A DNA stretch of 64,000 nucleotides from Termitidicoccus mucosus. GTDB taxonomy: Bacteria; Verrucomicrobiota; Verrucomicrobiia; Opitutales; Opitutaceae. A model generated the notes under the pieces. That model saw only the letters and a list, made by a program, of their open reading frames with translations. It ran no database searches and had not been told where the DNA came from. Each line of letters begins with the position of its first letter. Position 1 is the first letter of the stretch. Below, piece by piece: positions 18,983 to 28,341 of this stretch. The translations under genes and the position numbers were made by a program. Location: contig NZ_CP109796.1 of NCBI RefSeq assembly GCF_038725785.1, positions 372,001 through 436,000 of the forward strand, given 5' to 3'.

Positions 18983-19297
18983 TCATGCGAGATGGAAAAC
19001 CTCCTTCAGTCCGTGCGAGACGGGACTGCTGTTAGGGTTGCTGGGCATGATGTCGGCCATGAATTTCCACCAGCGCCGGCATGCGGCGGTTTGCGCGACT
19101 TGCGCCCAGCGTTCCTCGCTTTCGATTTCGACATAGCCGAAAAGCTGGCGTGTTTGCGGGTCGAGGAAGATCAAGTAGTTGCGGCTGCCGTGGCTTTTAA
19201 GCGCGGCAGCAAGGTCGGCGCAGATGGGACTGTGGCGGCATTGATACTCGTCTTCGCAGCCGGGGTTCACGCGCATGAGGAATGTCTTGCGGATCAT
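18983..19297 (-). CDS. rhaM: L-rhamnose mutarotase
   Basis: 104 residues, the usual length for this dimeric alpha/beta ferredoxin-like family, which interconverts the alpha and beta anomers of L-rhamnose in the cytoplasm. Family pattern visible: [18 protein letters not shown] with the catalytic His, [19 protein letters not shown], and C-terminal [19 protein letters not shown]. The ATG at 19297 aligns with family starts; an upstream in-frame extension overlapping the symporter gene is rejected. It lies 13 nt after the symporter gene and 66 nt before GH105. Its presence says rhamnose is the product released inside the cell; the isomerase, kinase and aldolase are not in this window. Confidence 0.9.
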   Translation of the reverse strand: MIRKTFLMRVNPGCEDEYQCRHSPICADLAAALKSHGSRNYLIFLDPQTRQLFGYVEIESEERWAQVAQTAACRRWWKFMADIMPSNPNSSPVSHGLKEVFHLA

Positions 19298-19310
19298 AGG
19301 ATTTTGAGAT

Positions 19311-21395
19311 TTAGCCCGAGGCGAGTTTGAGCAGGGCCACGAAGAGCAGGATGATGGCGCCAGAGCTGGCGCAGCAGGCGATGAAGCCAACGGCATCCTG
19401 CCTGTCCCACTTGCCAAACTCCCACGAGGAATTCTTGCCGAGGAGCTTGGTGTGGTCGAAGCGGCGCGGGTTACGCCGCGTTTCCTCGATGGCTTGTGCC
19501 TCGAGTTCGGGCGTCGCGCCGACGGGTGTCTTCATCTTGCCGTAGAAAAAATCGACCTGCACGGGGTTGCGGTTGCGCGTGAAGAGGCTCACGATGACCA
19601 GCACGAGGAAGGGTAGCAGCGCATCCACGTAGTAGCGGAGGTTTTCACGGTTGCGCGCAGTCATCTTGATCGAGTCAACAATGCCGAGCTTTGTGACCAT
19701 GTAGTTTTCCATCTGGAAACGTCCGCCGCCCCGGAGTGGGCTGTCCGGGTCGTTCTTGTTCACGCGTGTGACGGATTCCCAATAAACCGGGGCAGGCTTG
19801 CCGTCGGGTTCGATGGAGGAAATGGCAAGCGACTGGCTGCCGGTCATCACGGGAATCCACGGCGCGATGACTGGGAACGCGACATTTAGGCCGATGGCGA
19901 GGATGAGCGAAGCCCAAGCGGCCCTCACGGTCACACGGCGCCAGAAAAACATCACCATGATGAGCACGCCGAAGGGCACGTTGACCGTGATGACCATTTG
20001 CACGATGGTCATCATGTTGGTCATGAAGGTCGCGGCAAAAAGGCCGATAAACAGCACGACGCATATTGTGCAGCGCGCGACAAGCACACCGGTCGCCTCG
20101 CTGGCGCCCGGATGGAAGATGCGGAAAATGTTTCGCGTGAACAGCGCAGCAATCGCCATCGCCTTGGCGGCGAGATTGGACATCACACCGGCAATCACGC
20201 CAGCGAGCATCAGGCCGATAAGCCCGGGAATTGATCCGAGAAGTTTTTCGGAAAGGGCGCCCCATACCATGTCGGACTCGGCGAGCGCGTTGGGGCCGGC
20301 AAAAAGCGCGATGGCGATGAGGCCGGCAAATGTCCATAGGATAATCATGAGGCGCTTGCCATAGAGGCCGAGCACGCCCATGCGCGCGGCGATTTCGTTT
20401 TTCGCCGAACCCATGATGTTCATGTTGGGACTAAGCGCGTTCATCTGGATGAGGCTCACGAGCGTGATCGCAAAAATGCTCCATCCGGTGAGCGAGCCGC
20501 CAAAGAGGTCGAACATGCCCTTTGGTATTTTTTGCGACAGTTGCCCCCAGCCACCAATCGCGTAAAGCCCCGTCGGGATGAGCAACACCGAGAACACGAT
20601 GATCAGCGTGCCCTGCAACGCCTCCGCGACCGCCGCCGCCGTCATGCCGCCGAGCACCATGTAAGCGCCGATGACCGCCATGAAGACAATGTAGAAAGCC
20701 CATTTATACAATGCCGGACGGAGCAGAGAAACGTTATTGTATAATTCGCCGCGCGCCTTCAGGTCGCGCAAATCCGCCAGCCGCTGCGCTTGCCCGGGCG
20801 TGAGCGGCGCGACCGCAGCGCTGCCGGTGGCAATGCCCGCATCCACCGCGAACGCAGCCTTCTGCTGCATTTCGAGCGCGCGCATCTCGCGAAACCCCTC
20901 GACTGCTCTACGCTCCTCCACCGTCCATGATGACTCGGGTTTGTTGACCAGCGACGCAGTGATCGTGTAAGCCGTGAAACTCCCGAATCCGATCAACAGC
21001 ACCGCCACGCAAATCTGGAACAGCGAATAAAACACACCCATGTTGCGACTATTGAAACGATCGACAAATAAATCGGCCATCGTGATAAGGCGCACACGGC
21101 GAAACCACACATTCATGAACCAGAAGTAAGGATTGATGAACACCGTCTGGAACGAATACCACGATTGCGGCGCGCCCTTGTCGTAAACGAAACTCGCGTT
21201 GGAAACCGCGCCCTGCGGCTCCGTGGCATTGCCGAAATTGAGGAACGCTTGGTAAAATTTGCCGAGCTTGCGGCCTGCGAGGAAATAGCTCTCCTCGCCC
21301 TTGGATGAGGTCGCCTTGGCGCGTCGACCAATGTAAATAATCACCGCGAAATAGGCGAGGACCACCAAGATGTCTATTAAACGGACGTCATGCAT
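19311..21395 (-). CDS. Sodium:solute symporter (SSS family)
   Basis: 694 residues with about 13 hydrophobic segments, starting with [24 protein letters not shown] and the hallmark SSS segment after it ([16 protein letters not shown]). Na+-driven uptake across the inner membrane is the family role. An unusual soluble insert of about 75 residues (around 150-225, rich in Glu, Arg and Ala, e.g. [20 protein letters not shown]) and a second loop near 510-560 make it longer than the typical 500-600. First gene of the unit with rhaM and GH105, directly behind the palindrome promoter. The cargo is therefore inferred to be unsaturated rhamnogalacturonan disaccharide or rhamnose; specificity cannot be read from the sequence. 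Confidence 0.87.
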   Translation of the reverse strand: MHDVRLIDILVVLAYFAVIIYIGRRAKATSSKGEESYFLAGRKLGKFYQAFLNFGNATEPQGAVSNASFVYDKGAPQSWYSFQTVFINPYFWFMNVWFRRVRLITMADLFVDRFNSRNMGVFYSLFQICVAVLLIGFGSFTAYTITASLVNKPESSWTVEERRAVEGFREMRALEMQQKAAFAVDAGIATGSAAVAPLTPGQAQRLADLRDLKARGELYNNVSLLRPALYKWAFYIVFMAVIGAYMVLGGMTAAAVAEALQGTLIIVFSVLLIPTGLYAIGGWGQLSQKIPKGMFDLFGGSLTGWSIFAITLVSLIQMNALSPNMNIMGSAKNEIAARMGVLGLYGKRLMIILWTFAGLIAIALFAGPNALAESDMVWGALSEKLLGSIPGLIGLMLAGVIAGVMSNLAAKAMAIAALFTRNIFRIFHPGASEATGVLVARCTICVVLFIGLFAATFMTNMMTIVQMVITVNVPFGVLIMVMFFWRRVTVRAAWASLILAIGLNVAFPVIAPWIPVMTGSQSLAISSIEPDGKPAPVYWESVTRVNKNDPDSPLRGGGRFQMENYMVTKLGIVDSIKMTARNRENLRYYVDALLPFLVLVIVSLFTRNRNPVQVDFFYGKMKTPVGATPELEAQAIEETRRNPRRFDHTKLLGKNSSWEFGKWDRQDAVGFIACCASSGAIILLFVALLKLASG

Positions 21396-21545
21396 ATAAT
21401 GAAAAAAAGCTCATATGATTTAGTGAAATTGGACACTGGGTTTCGCAGGTAACCAAAAACGGTTGCGCATATTGGGACGGGGCTTCATGAGGGTTGAACA
21501 AGGTTGCCGAGAATCATGGGTAAGGGGCGCGGTGTTTGTGAAATA

Positions 21546-21613
21546 ATAACAAAACACCTTCGGTATTCGCATCACCAAAACATGTGATTTTGGGGATCTC
21601 CAATTCTGGGGAG
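21546..21613 (-). promoter_or_regulatory. Activator-type promoter of the symporter-rhaM-GH105 operon
   Basis: Minus-strand reading: degenerate palindrome ATCTCCA-ATTC-TGGGGAG (21596-21613), main palindrome ATCACCA-AAAC-ATGTGAT (21571-21588), 19-nt spacer, TGTTAT -10 box (21546-21551). The spacing matches the other four units exactly. The block is close to a copy of the promoter at 16621-16687, including flanking bases, which suggests promoter duplication. The leader to the ATG at 21395 is about 145 nt. Confidence 0.78.
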
Positions 21614-21674
21614 AGAAGGCGAAGCGGAGATCTCCAAGTCGCAGGACACGACAAAATCGTGCATGGTTTGAATG

Positions 21675-24600
21675 TTATCGGAAAGTGGTGTGCGTTTTTG
21701 CGAGGCTAGCGCCTTGTCCGGCAACCCAGAGATCACTGCTCCGTCGCAAGCATCGCACAAAAACAATCAACGCAAGCGCGAGGAAATACCACAGGGCAGG
21801 CGCGCCTCCTCCACCACCGCCCCCAGCGGTGTTGTTGTTCGAAGGCGGCGTGGTCGTGCCGCTGCTTGTCGCGGTCACGGTGAGTGTGGCGGTGCTGCTT
21901 GTCACCGAGCCCATTTCATTTGAAACGACCACGGTGTAATTGCCCGCGTGCGCGGTTTGCGCGCTGGCAATCGTGTGGGTGTAGCCAGTCGCGCCCGCGA
22001 TGTTCGTGCCGCCGTGCCTCCATTGGTAGGCTGGATTCGGCGCGCCGATGGCGAGGACGCTGAAGCTGGCGGCGGCGCCGGCGGTCACGTTTTTGTTTTC
22101 CGGATGTTTCAGGATGCGCGGGCTGTCCAGAAGGATGCGGATGGTGTGATTGCCGGTGTCGGCGATGTAGATGTCGCCGGTCGTGCTGTCTATGGCGAGG
22201 CCGGCAGGTGCGTTGAGCCGGGCGATCGCACCGAGGCCGTCGGCTGTGCCGCTGGCCGCAATGAGGCCAGAGCGGGTGGTGACCTGATTCGTGAAGGTGT
22301 CGAGGTGGCGGATGGCGTGGTTGCCGGTATCGGCAACGTAGAGATTTCCCGCGGCATCGAGGGCGAGCCCCTTGGGATGATTGAAACGCGCGTCGAGGGC
22401 GTCGCCGTTTGCCGTGCCGCTCACGCCGGGTCGCCCGGCAATGGTAACGACGCTGCCGATGCTGCCGCTGGTGGTGAGATCGATTCGGCGGATGGCGTGA
22501 TTGCCGGTGTCGGCGACGTAGAGTTGTCCGTCGGGGCCGAGGGCGAGTGCGGTGGGGGTGTTGAATCCACCGGCGAGGGTTGTTGAGGTTGTTGCGCCTG
22601 CGGCGAACTTGACGACGATGTTGTCGGCGGTGGAAACGTAGAGATTGCCCGTGGTGTCGCGTGCGAGTCCGGCGGGGCGGTTGATGTCAGTCGCGAAGGT
22701 TGTGAGTTGCGCGGTGGCGAGGTCGAGCGAGCGAATGGCGTTGTTGTTTGTGTCGGCGATGAGGAGCGTCGAGCCGCCGCCAACGATAATTGCACCGGGC
22801 GAGGAGAGTGTGGCTCCGGTTGTAGCGAGCGTGGAAACGATGCCGGGTGGGTCGATGATGCGGAGTGCGTTGTTGCCCGTGTCGGCGATGTAGAGATTGC
22901 CGTTGGCGTGAGCGAGCAACGCGACGGGCGAATTGAATCGCGCGAGCATGGTCTGGCCATTTGTCGCACCGGAGCTTTTTGCGAATCCGGCGAGCGTGAC
23001 GAGCGCAGTGTGCGTATCGGTGTCGCTCGCAGGTGCGATGGTGAGCATGAGTGTGAAATCGGTGGAACCGGTCGCATTGGTCGCACGAAGTCTGACGGCG
23101 TAGGTGCCACTCGCGGTGGGTCTGCCGGAGATGACACCGGTCGTGGTGTTGAACAAGAGTCCGGGCGGCAGGCCGCTGATGGTGTAGGTAGCGGTGCCGT
23201 TTGCGAGTGTCGCGGCGTAAGTAAAATCCGCTCCGGCGCGCGCGGTGTCGTTCGCAGGGCTTGTGAAGACGGGTGCTGTCGCAGGCGGCGCGGTGACGAC
23301 GGTGAGCACGAGCGATTTGCCGGAAATGGTGACGTTGCCGCGCAATTCATTGCCGAGCAAGATCGGCGCAAAATCGGCGGAAGTAAGCGTGGTGGCGTTG
23401 ATTGTGCCGAGTATGTGTGTGGCACCGGCGGTCAGCGCGCCAGCATTGGTGAGGATGATTTGGCGCGCAGCCGAACCGGATTTCAAAAGCGTGCCGGTGA
23501 CGACGAGGCGGTCGCCGTGTGCCACGTCGAATTGCAGTGCGGCGGCGGAATTCCATGTGAGTTTGGCGAACTTCGCAAACGTGCCGGTAACGGCGAGCGT
23601 GCCTTCGTTGATGATGGCGGCTCCGGTGAACGTGTTTGTGCCGGTAAGCGTAAGCGTGCCCGCACCAGTTTTGGTGAAGCCGCCCGTGCCGGAAATCGCG
23701 CCGGTCAACGTAATGCCGGAGGTGGTTTCGATGACGATGTCGCCGGTGAGTACGATGGGGTGCGCGGTTGTCCACGCGGCTTTAGCGCCGAGCGTACCGC
23801 TGGCGAGCGTGATTCGGCTGGTGAGGGTGCTAGCACCGTTTTTCACGATGCCGCCGGAGCCGAGGTGGAGCGCGCCGCCGTCGATGGTGATTGCGGCCGT
23901 GCCAGACGTGACGGTGCTATCGTAGCCAAGCGTGATTTTTTCAAATGTCGCCGTGCCGCCGCTGATGATTGCGATGCCGGGTGTGTTGGCGTTCGAACCG
24001 TTGGCTTTTGAGAGGATGAGGCCATTGGTTGTCTCGGTTGAGACGAGCGAGCCGCCGATGACGCGGAGGCCGCTGGCACGTCCGGGGGAGGTTTGGTTGC
24101 CGACGGTGAATGTGCCAGTGACGAGCACGTTGCCGCCTTCGACGGACATCGCCGCGCTGGAATTGGCGGTGCCAATGCCGACTGTGACGGCATCGACCTC
24201 GCCGCCTCGCACGATGAAGCCGGTGGCGTAATCGATACCTCCGGCGCTGCGGCGGATGTTGATTTCGGTGGCGATAAATGTGCCCCCCGTGACGAGGACG
24301 TAACCGAGGTCGCTGGTGGAGGAGCGGAAGGTCGCCATACGCGCGCAGCCGGCCTCGATTATGAACGCGGAACTCGCGCCGCCGTCCACGCGGCTGGTGG
24401 TTTGGAGGAGACCGCCGTTGACGATGAGGCGCGCGGAGCTGGCGATGCTGAAGGCGCTGCTTCCGATGTTGAGCACGCCGCCTTCGCCGACAGCCAGGTC
24501 ACCAACGCTCACGATGACGCCGCCGGTGAGCGCGTTGGAGCCGGTGAGCGCGAGCATCGAGCCGCCGGTTTTGCTAAAACCCTGTGTGCCGGCGAGCGGA

Positions 24601-27600
24601 ACGGCGATGGTGGCCTGCACGTCGAGGGCGAGGGCGGAGACGTTGATTTCAGGCGTGGTGCCGCTCGCGACGACGAGACGGAGCGCAGGCGCAACTCCGG
24701 TTGCGGGCGGGGCGAGAAGCCAGCCGCACGAGTTTTCAGAGTCGGTGTCGCTGAAGATAATTTTCCCGACGGTGCCCGATGTGTCCACGATGACGGTGGT
24801 GTCTTCCGCGAGGTTGAGCGTGCTGAAGTCGGCGATTTTGCCGACGCCTTGGGCGCGCGTGCCTTCGAGCCAGTTGTCGGCGTCGCTCCAAAGTCCGCCT
24901 GGCGTCGTGTTGGCCCACACACCATCGCCAAAGCGCGAGCGCGTGATTGTTTCGCTGGTAATGGATGTGGTCGCGAGCGCGTTGCCAGCGATGTCGGTGA
25001 TGCCGGAGACCGCGTTGTTGATGTCGAGGCGGAGCGTGCCGTCGCCGTCGAGATTACCGACGGTGACGCTGAGGTAGGCGTTGTTGGTGAGCGCGGTGAC
25101 GGCGGTGATGGAGCCGGCCAGGCCGCCGGTGAGCACGGGCGTGAGCGAGGCGGTGGTTGCGCCCACGACGGGTTCGGAAAACTCGACTTGGAACGTGACC
25201 TTCGAGCCGGTGTCGGGTTCGGGGCGCGTGATTGCGTCAACGATAGGCGCGACCGTGTCCACCATGACGGCAAACGTGGGCGAGGCGAGGCTGTTGCCGG
25301 ACGCACCACGCCTGGCGACGGCGGTGAACGCATACTCACCGTCGGCGAGTCCCGACGCGTCCGCGCACGCGAGACTCCACGCGCCGCCAGCGTCGGCGAT
25401 GGTCGAGCCGATGACAATGCCGGCGAAATAAACGGTGACGGTATCGTCGGCGGGCGCGGTGCCGTGGAGTGTGACGTGTTTGTCGGATGTGATACCGTCG
25501 GTGGACGAGACGCCGGTGTCGTTTGCTATACCGGAAATAGTGGGCGTGGCGATGGCGGTGTTCACCGCGAATCCGGCGGAGGGCGCGACGGCAGCATTGC
25601 CGGCTTCGTCAACGGCGTTTGCGACAAACGTGTAGGCACCCGTGGCGGGCAGTTCGCATTCAAAAATCCACACGCCGTCAGCATCCGCCTGCACGGTGCC
25701 GAGGTCGCCGCAAGATGAGGCCGATATTGTGATAAGGCTGCGGGGTTGCGCCGTGCCGGTGAACGCACAGCCCGCGTCGGCGGCAGTGACGCTTTCGATG
25801 GTGGGCGCGGGCGGCGGTGTTGTCATGACGGTAACGGTGCAATGTTTCGATGACGCGCCGGTGTGCCCGTCGGGGCCAATGGCGGCGGCTGTGAAATACG
25901 ATTTGCCCTCAGACAGCGTTATTGAGGAGCCGTCGAATATCCAGTTGCCGGATATATCGGCGGTAGTTGTGCCGACGACGCCCGCACCTGCGAGGGTGAC
26001 ACAGACGGTCACATTTGGCTCGGCGGTGCCAACGAGGGTGATGTTGGGATTTGATGTTATAAAATCGGTCGCGGAAAATCCGGTGTCGGGCTGGATGGCG
26101 GTGATGACAGGCGCGGGCGGGCCGAGGAGTTCGTCGAGCGAGGTGACGATGTTCGGCGTGGGCGGCTGGCGCATGTCGTGGCCAATGTAGAAGCTCGGGC
26201 ATGGGGACTGCCTGTAGCCGACGTTTTGGTATGCGATGGCGACGCGATACTGGCGGTCGTGCATGAGCGTGGTAATGCGGTGCGCGGTCGGAATGGCCGT
26301 GGTATAGATGCGCAGGGCGCGACCGTCGGCCTCGGCCATTATCAGCTCCTCCCGCCAGTCGCCGAAGATGTCGGCGCAGAGCAGTGGTTTTTCATTGGCA
26401 GCAACCTCGGGGGAGGAAAACAGCGTGTCGAGTTTGTTGGTGTTCCAATTCCATTTAAAGATAATATTATTATTAACGGGCGAGCGAAGCAGGTCGCCGT
26501 CCCACCATGCGGCAAAGGTCATGGAGGTTTTCATCGGGACGAGTTCCTCGAATGTAATTGCCGAGCGGATGTTGCTGCGCGCGCCCCAGATTTCCCATCC
26601 GGGACTGCGCGGATCAATGTCAGCGGCCATGGCACCGTCGGTGTCGGTGGTGGCGGTGATGCTGAAGAGTGTTTCGCCCGTGCTCGTTTTGCGGAGCGTA
26701 TGGCCGATGTAGCCGTTTTTGCTGACTTCCTCGTGGCAGGCCCAGACGAGGATGTCGTCGCTGTCCGGGGACATTTTGGAGACAATCATTTTATCACCGT
26801 GGCGCAGGCCGGTCGAGTAGAGGCCGGTGCCGTCGTGGTCGATGGTGGCGGCGCCATAGACGATTTCGTCGCAGCCGTCGTCATCAACGTCGGCAAGGGC
26901 GAGTTGATGGTTGCCTTGGGAGCGGTAATCGATGTTGCCGGGCGTGCCGTCATCGCTGTCGAAATACCACCGTTCCGCAAGCTTGGCGGACTGGTTGCCG
27001 TTTCGGCGAAAATCCCACGCGGCGAGAGTGACACGGGTGTAAATGCCGCGGGCGAAAACGATGCTTGGGCGCTGGCCGTCGAGATAAGCGACACAGGCGC
27101 GCATGCCATCCATGCGTTTGCCGTAGCGGTCGCCCCAGATGGCGTTTTGCCGGTCGAGAGTCGGGCTGTGATCGTGGTTGTCGGGATCGCGCTCGGGCCT
27201 GAACGGAATGCTTTCGAGCGCGGCTCCGTCGATGCCGTTAAAAACCGTGAGGTATTCCGGGCCGGACAGGACGCGTCCAAAGATGATGTTGGTGTTGGGG
27301 ACGCTACTTTCGCGATAGTCGGCGTTTGGGTCACCGATGACGTTGCCTTGTCCGTCGATGGTGCCATCGGCGGTTTTCAGGACGACTTCCGCCTTCCCGC
27401 AACCGTCGAGATCGTAAACCAGAAAGGGGGTGTCCCGGACATTGATGCCCGCGTCGATCCGCCAAAGGCGCGTGGCGGACGGAGCCTCGGTGGTGGTGCC
27501 GGGAATGAGCTTGTAAGCATCAATATATACATTGCCGAAGTAAGAATTGGGTGCCGAATCCTCGCCGGGGATGGTCACCTTGGAGGGCGCCCATTTGAGG

Positions 27601-28175
27601 ATGACTTCGTATTGGCCGTCGCCGTCGAGGTCGCCGACCGAGCATGTGCCCCCGGCGGTGTCGCCGGTGAAGGCGGTGCTGCCACCGGTCGCGTCCGAGG
27701 AATAGGAATAAACGGTGCCGTCGGGCATGGTGATGTTCGCGGGCGGTGTGAGCGGGATGCGGATGAAATTGCCGACGGTTGCGCTGGCGGACAGGATGAC
27801 GGTGTCGCCGGAATCGTCGATTGACGGTTGCTCGACGCCGCCGAGAACGGGGCGGACGGTGTAAATGCTGGGCTGCGTGAAGTCTGCGGTGGTATCGATG
27901 AAATTCGTTCCACCGGAGAGCGGGGTGGAGTTCAGTTTGACTGACGGCGCGCCGCCGGTGGAGCGGTAGATATTGAAAGCGGTGCCAATCGGTTCGGTGC
28001 CGAGGAGCCGCCAGCTCGCGAACGCCTTGCCTGATTCCGTGCGCACGACGACAAGGCCGCGGTCGAGCTTTTCCATGAGCGAGGGGAGATTGGATGCGGC
28101 GCGGGCGGGTGTGACGGCAACGCATAGCGCGAGCAATACGAGCGCAACCAAACATGAAAGATGGCTTTTTCTCAT
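21675..28175 (-). CDS. PL11 rhamnogalacturonan lyase with giant modular C-terminal region
   Basis: 2,166 residues. Signal peptide 1-26 (LVALVLLALCVAVTPARA). The PL11 propeller lyase (about 28-680) shows SNLPSLMEKLDRGLV, GTAFNIYRS and calcium-type loops GDLDGDGQYEVILKW and DLDGCGKAEVVLK, as in YesW/YesX; it cleaves the rhamnose-galacturonate backbone by beta-elimination. Downstream: Ig-like modules (685-1085), a strand-repeat beta-helix (1090-1620) opening with LWSDADNWLEG, a He_PIG module (1635-1710), NHL repeats (1715-2010), an Ig domain (2020-2100) and a tail GGGGGGGAPALWYFLALAL with Arg-rich end. PL11 enzymes are usually about 600-750 residues, so two thirds is anchoring or binding apparatus. 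The tail matches that inside the TonB fusion. Monocistronic, divergent from the sensor kinase. Confidence 0.9.
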   Translation of the reverse strand: MRKSHLSCLVALVLLALCVAVTPARAASNLPSLMEKLDRGLVVVRTESGKAFASWRLLGTEPIGTAFNIYRSTGGAPSVKLNSTPLSGGTNFIDTTADFTQPSIYTVRPVLGGVEQPSIDDSGDTVILSASATVGNFIRIPLTPPANITMPDGTVYSYSSDATGGSTAFTGDTAGGTCSVGDLDGDGQYEVILKWAPSKVTIPGEDSAPNSYFGNVYIDAYKLIPGTTTEAPSATRLWRIDAGINVRDTPFLVYDLDGCGKAEVVLKTADGTIDGQGNVIGDPNADYRESSVPNTNIIFGRVLSGPEYLTVFNGIDGAALESIPFRPERDPDNHDHSPTLDRQNAIWGDRYGKRMDGMRACVAYLDGQRPSIVFARGIYTRVTLAAWDFRRNGNQSAKLAERWYFDSDDGTPGNIDYRSQGNHQLALADVDDDGCDEIVYGAATIDHDGTGLYSTGLRHGDKMIVSKMSPDSDDILVWACHEEVSKNGYIGHTLRKTSTGETLFSITATTDTDGAMAADIDPRSPGWEIWGARSNIRSAITFEELVPMKTSMTFAAWWDGDLLRSPVNNNIIFKWNWNTNKLDTLFSSPEVAANEKPLLCADIFGDWREELIMAEADGRALRIYTTAIPTAHRITTLMHDRQYRVAIAYQNVGYRQSPCPSFYIGHDMRQPPTPNIVTSLDELLGPPAPVITAIQPDTGFSATDFITSNPNITLVGTAEPNVTVCVTLAGAGVVGTTTADISGNWIFDGSSITLSEGKSYFTAAAIGPDGHTGASSKHCTVTVMTTPPPAPTIESVTAADAGCAFTGTAQPRSLITISASSCGDLGTVQADADGVWIFECELPATGAYTFVANAVDEAGNAAVAPSAGFAVNTAIATPTISGIANDTGVSSTDGITSDKHVTLHGTAPADDTVTVYFAGIVIGSTIADAGGAWSLACADASGLADGEYAFTAVARRGASGNSLASPTFAVMVDTVAPIVDAITRPEPDTGSKVTFQVEFSEPVVGATTASLTPVLTGGLAGSITAVTALTNNAYLSVTVGNLDGDGTLRLDINNAVSGITDIAGNALATTSITSETITRSRFGDGVWANTTPGGLWSDADNWLEGTRAQGVGKIADFSTLNLAEDTTVIVDTSGTVGKIIFSDTDSENSCGWLLAPPATGVAPALRLVVASGTTPEINVSALALDVQATIAVPLAGTQGFSKTGGSMLALTGSNALTGGVIVSVGDLAVGEGGVLNIGSSAFSIASSARLIVNGGLLQTTSRVDGGASSAFIIEAGCARMATFRSSTSDLGYVLVTGGTFIATEINIRRSAGGIDYATGFIVRGGEVDAVTVGIGTANSSAAMSVEGGNVLVTGTFTVGNQTSPGRASGLRVIGGSLVSTETTNGLILSKANGSNANTPGIAIISGGTATFEKITLGYDSTVTSGTAAITIDGGALHLGSGGIVKNGASTLTSRITLASGTLGAKAAWTTAHPIVLTGDIVIETTSGITLTGAISGTGGFTKTGAGTLTLTGTNTFTGAAIINEGTLAVTGTFAKFAKLTWNSAAALQFDVAHGDRLVVTGTLLKSGSAARQIILTNAGALTAGATHILGTINATTLTSADFAPILLGNELRGNVTISGKSLVLTVVTAPPATAPVFTSPANDTARAGADFTYAATLANGTATYTISGLPPGLLFNTTTGVISGRPTASGTYAVRLRATNATGSTDFTLMLTIAPASDTDTHTALVTLAGFAKSSGATNGQTMLARFNSPVALLAHANGNLYIADTGNNALRIIDPPGIVSTLATTGATLSSPGAIIVGGGSTLLIADTNNNAIRSLDLATAQLTTFATDINRPAGLARDTTGNLYVSTADNIVVKFAAGATTSTTLAGGFNTPTALALGPDGQLYVADTGNHAIRRIDLTTSGSIGSVVTIAGRPGVSGTANGDALDARFNHPKGLALDAAGNLYVADTGNHAIRHLDTFTNQVTTRSGLIAASGTADGLGAIARLNAPAGLAIDSTTGDIYIADTGNHTIRILLDSPRILKHPENKNVTAGAAASFSVLAIGAPNPAYQWRHGGTNIAGATGYTHTIASAQTAHAGNYTVVVSNEMGSVTSSTATLTVTATSSGTTTPPSNNNTAGGGGGGGAPALWYFLALALIVFVRCLRRSSDLWVAGQGASLAKTHTTFR

Positions 28176-28251
28176 ACCAAAAAGAGAGTGTTTTATGGGG
28201 GAAATTTTGAGGGTCTTGTGTGTTGCAGCACCCGGCGTGTGAATTCGAATG

Positions 28252-28294
28252 ATAACAAATGCAAAGGATGTTTTGCATCACCAAATCTGGTGAA
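28252..28294 (-). promoter_or_regulatory. Activator-type promoter of the PL11 lyase gene
   Basis: Minus-strand reading: palindrome TTCACCA-GATT-TGGTGAT (28277-28294; one arm base off the perfect form), 19-nt spacer, TGTTAT -10 box (28252-28257). The -10 is followed by CATT as in the GH2 promoter at 46591. The leader to the ATG at 28175 is about 70 nt. The site lies only 48 nt upstream of the divergent sensor kinase gene, so the same bound regulator could also affect its own system. Confidence 0.82.
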
Positions 28295-28341
28295 ATTTTC
28301 GCTGTTGCGATTCACGGTCACGACTCTGAGATAGTTCCCGT

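Noticed and set aside
24093-25718. Long plus-strand open frames antisense to the giant genes (also 10540-11946, 12565-14166, 26178-27824)
   Set aside because: They mirror GC-rich repeat-coding strands, have biased Gly/Arg/Ala/Asp composition, no signal sequence, motif or ribosome site, and lie wholly inside well supported minus-strand genes.
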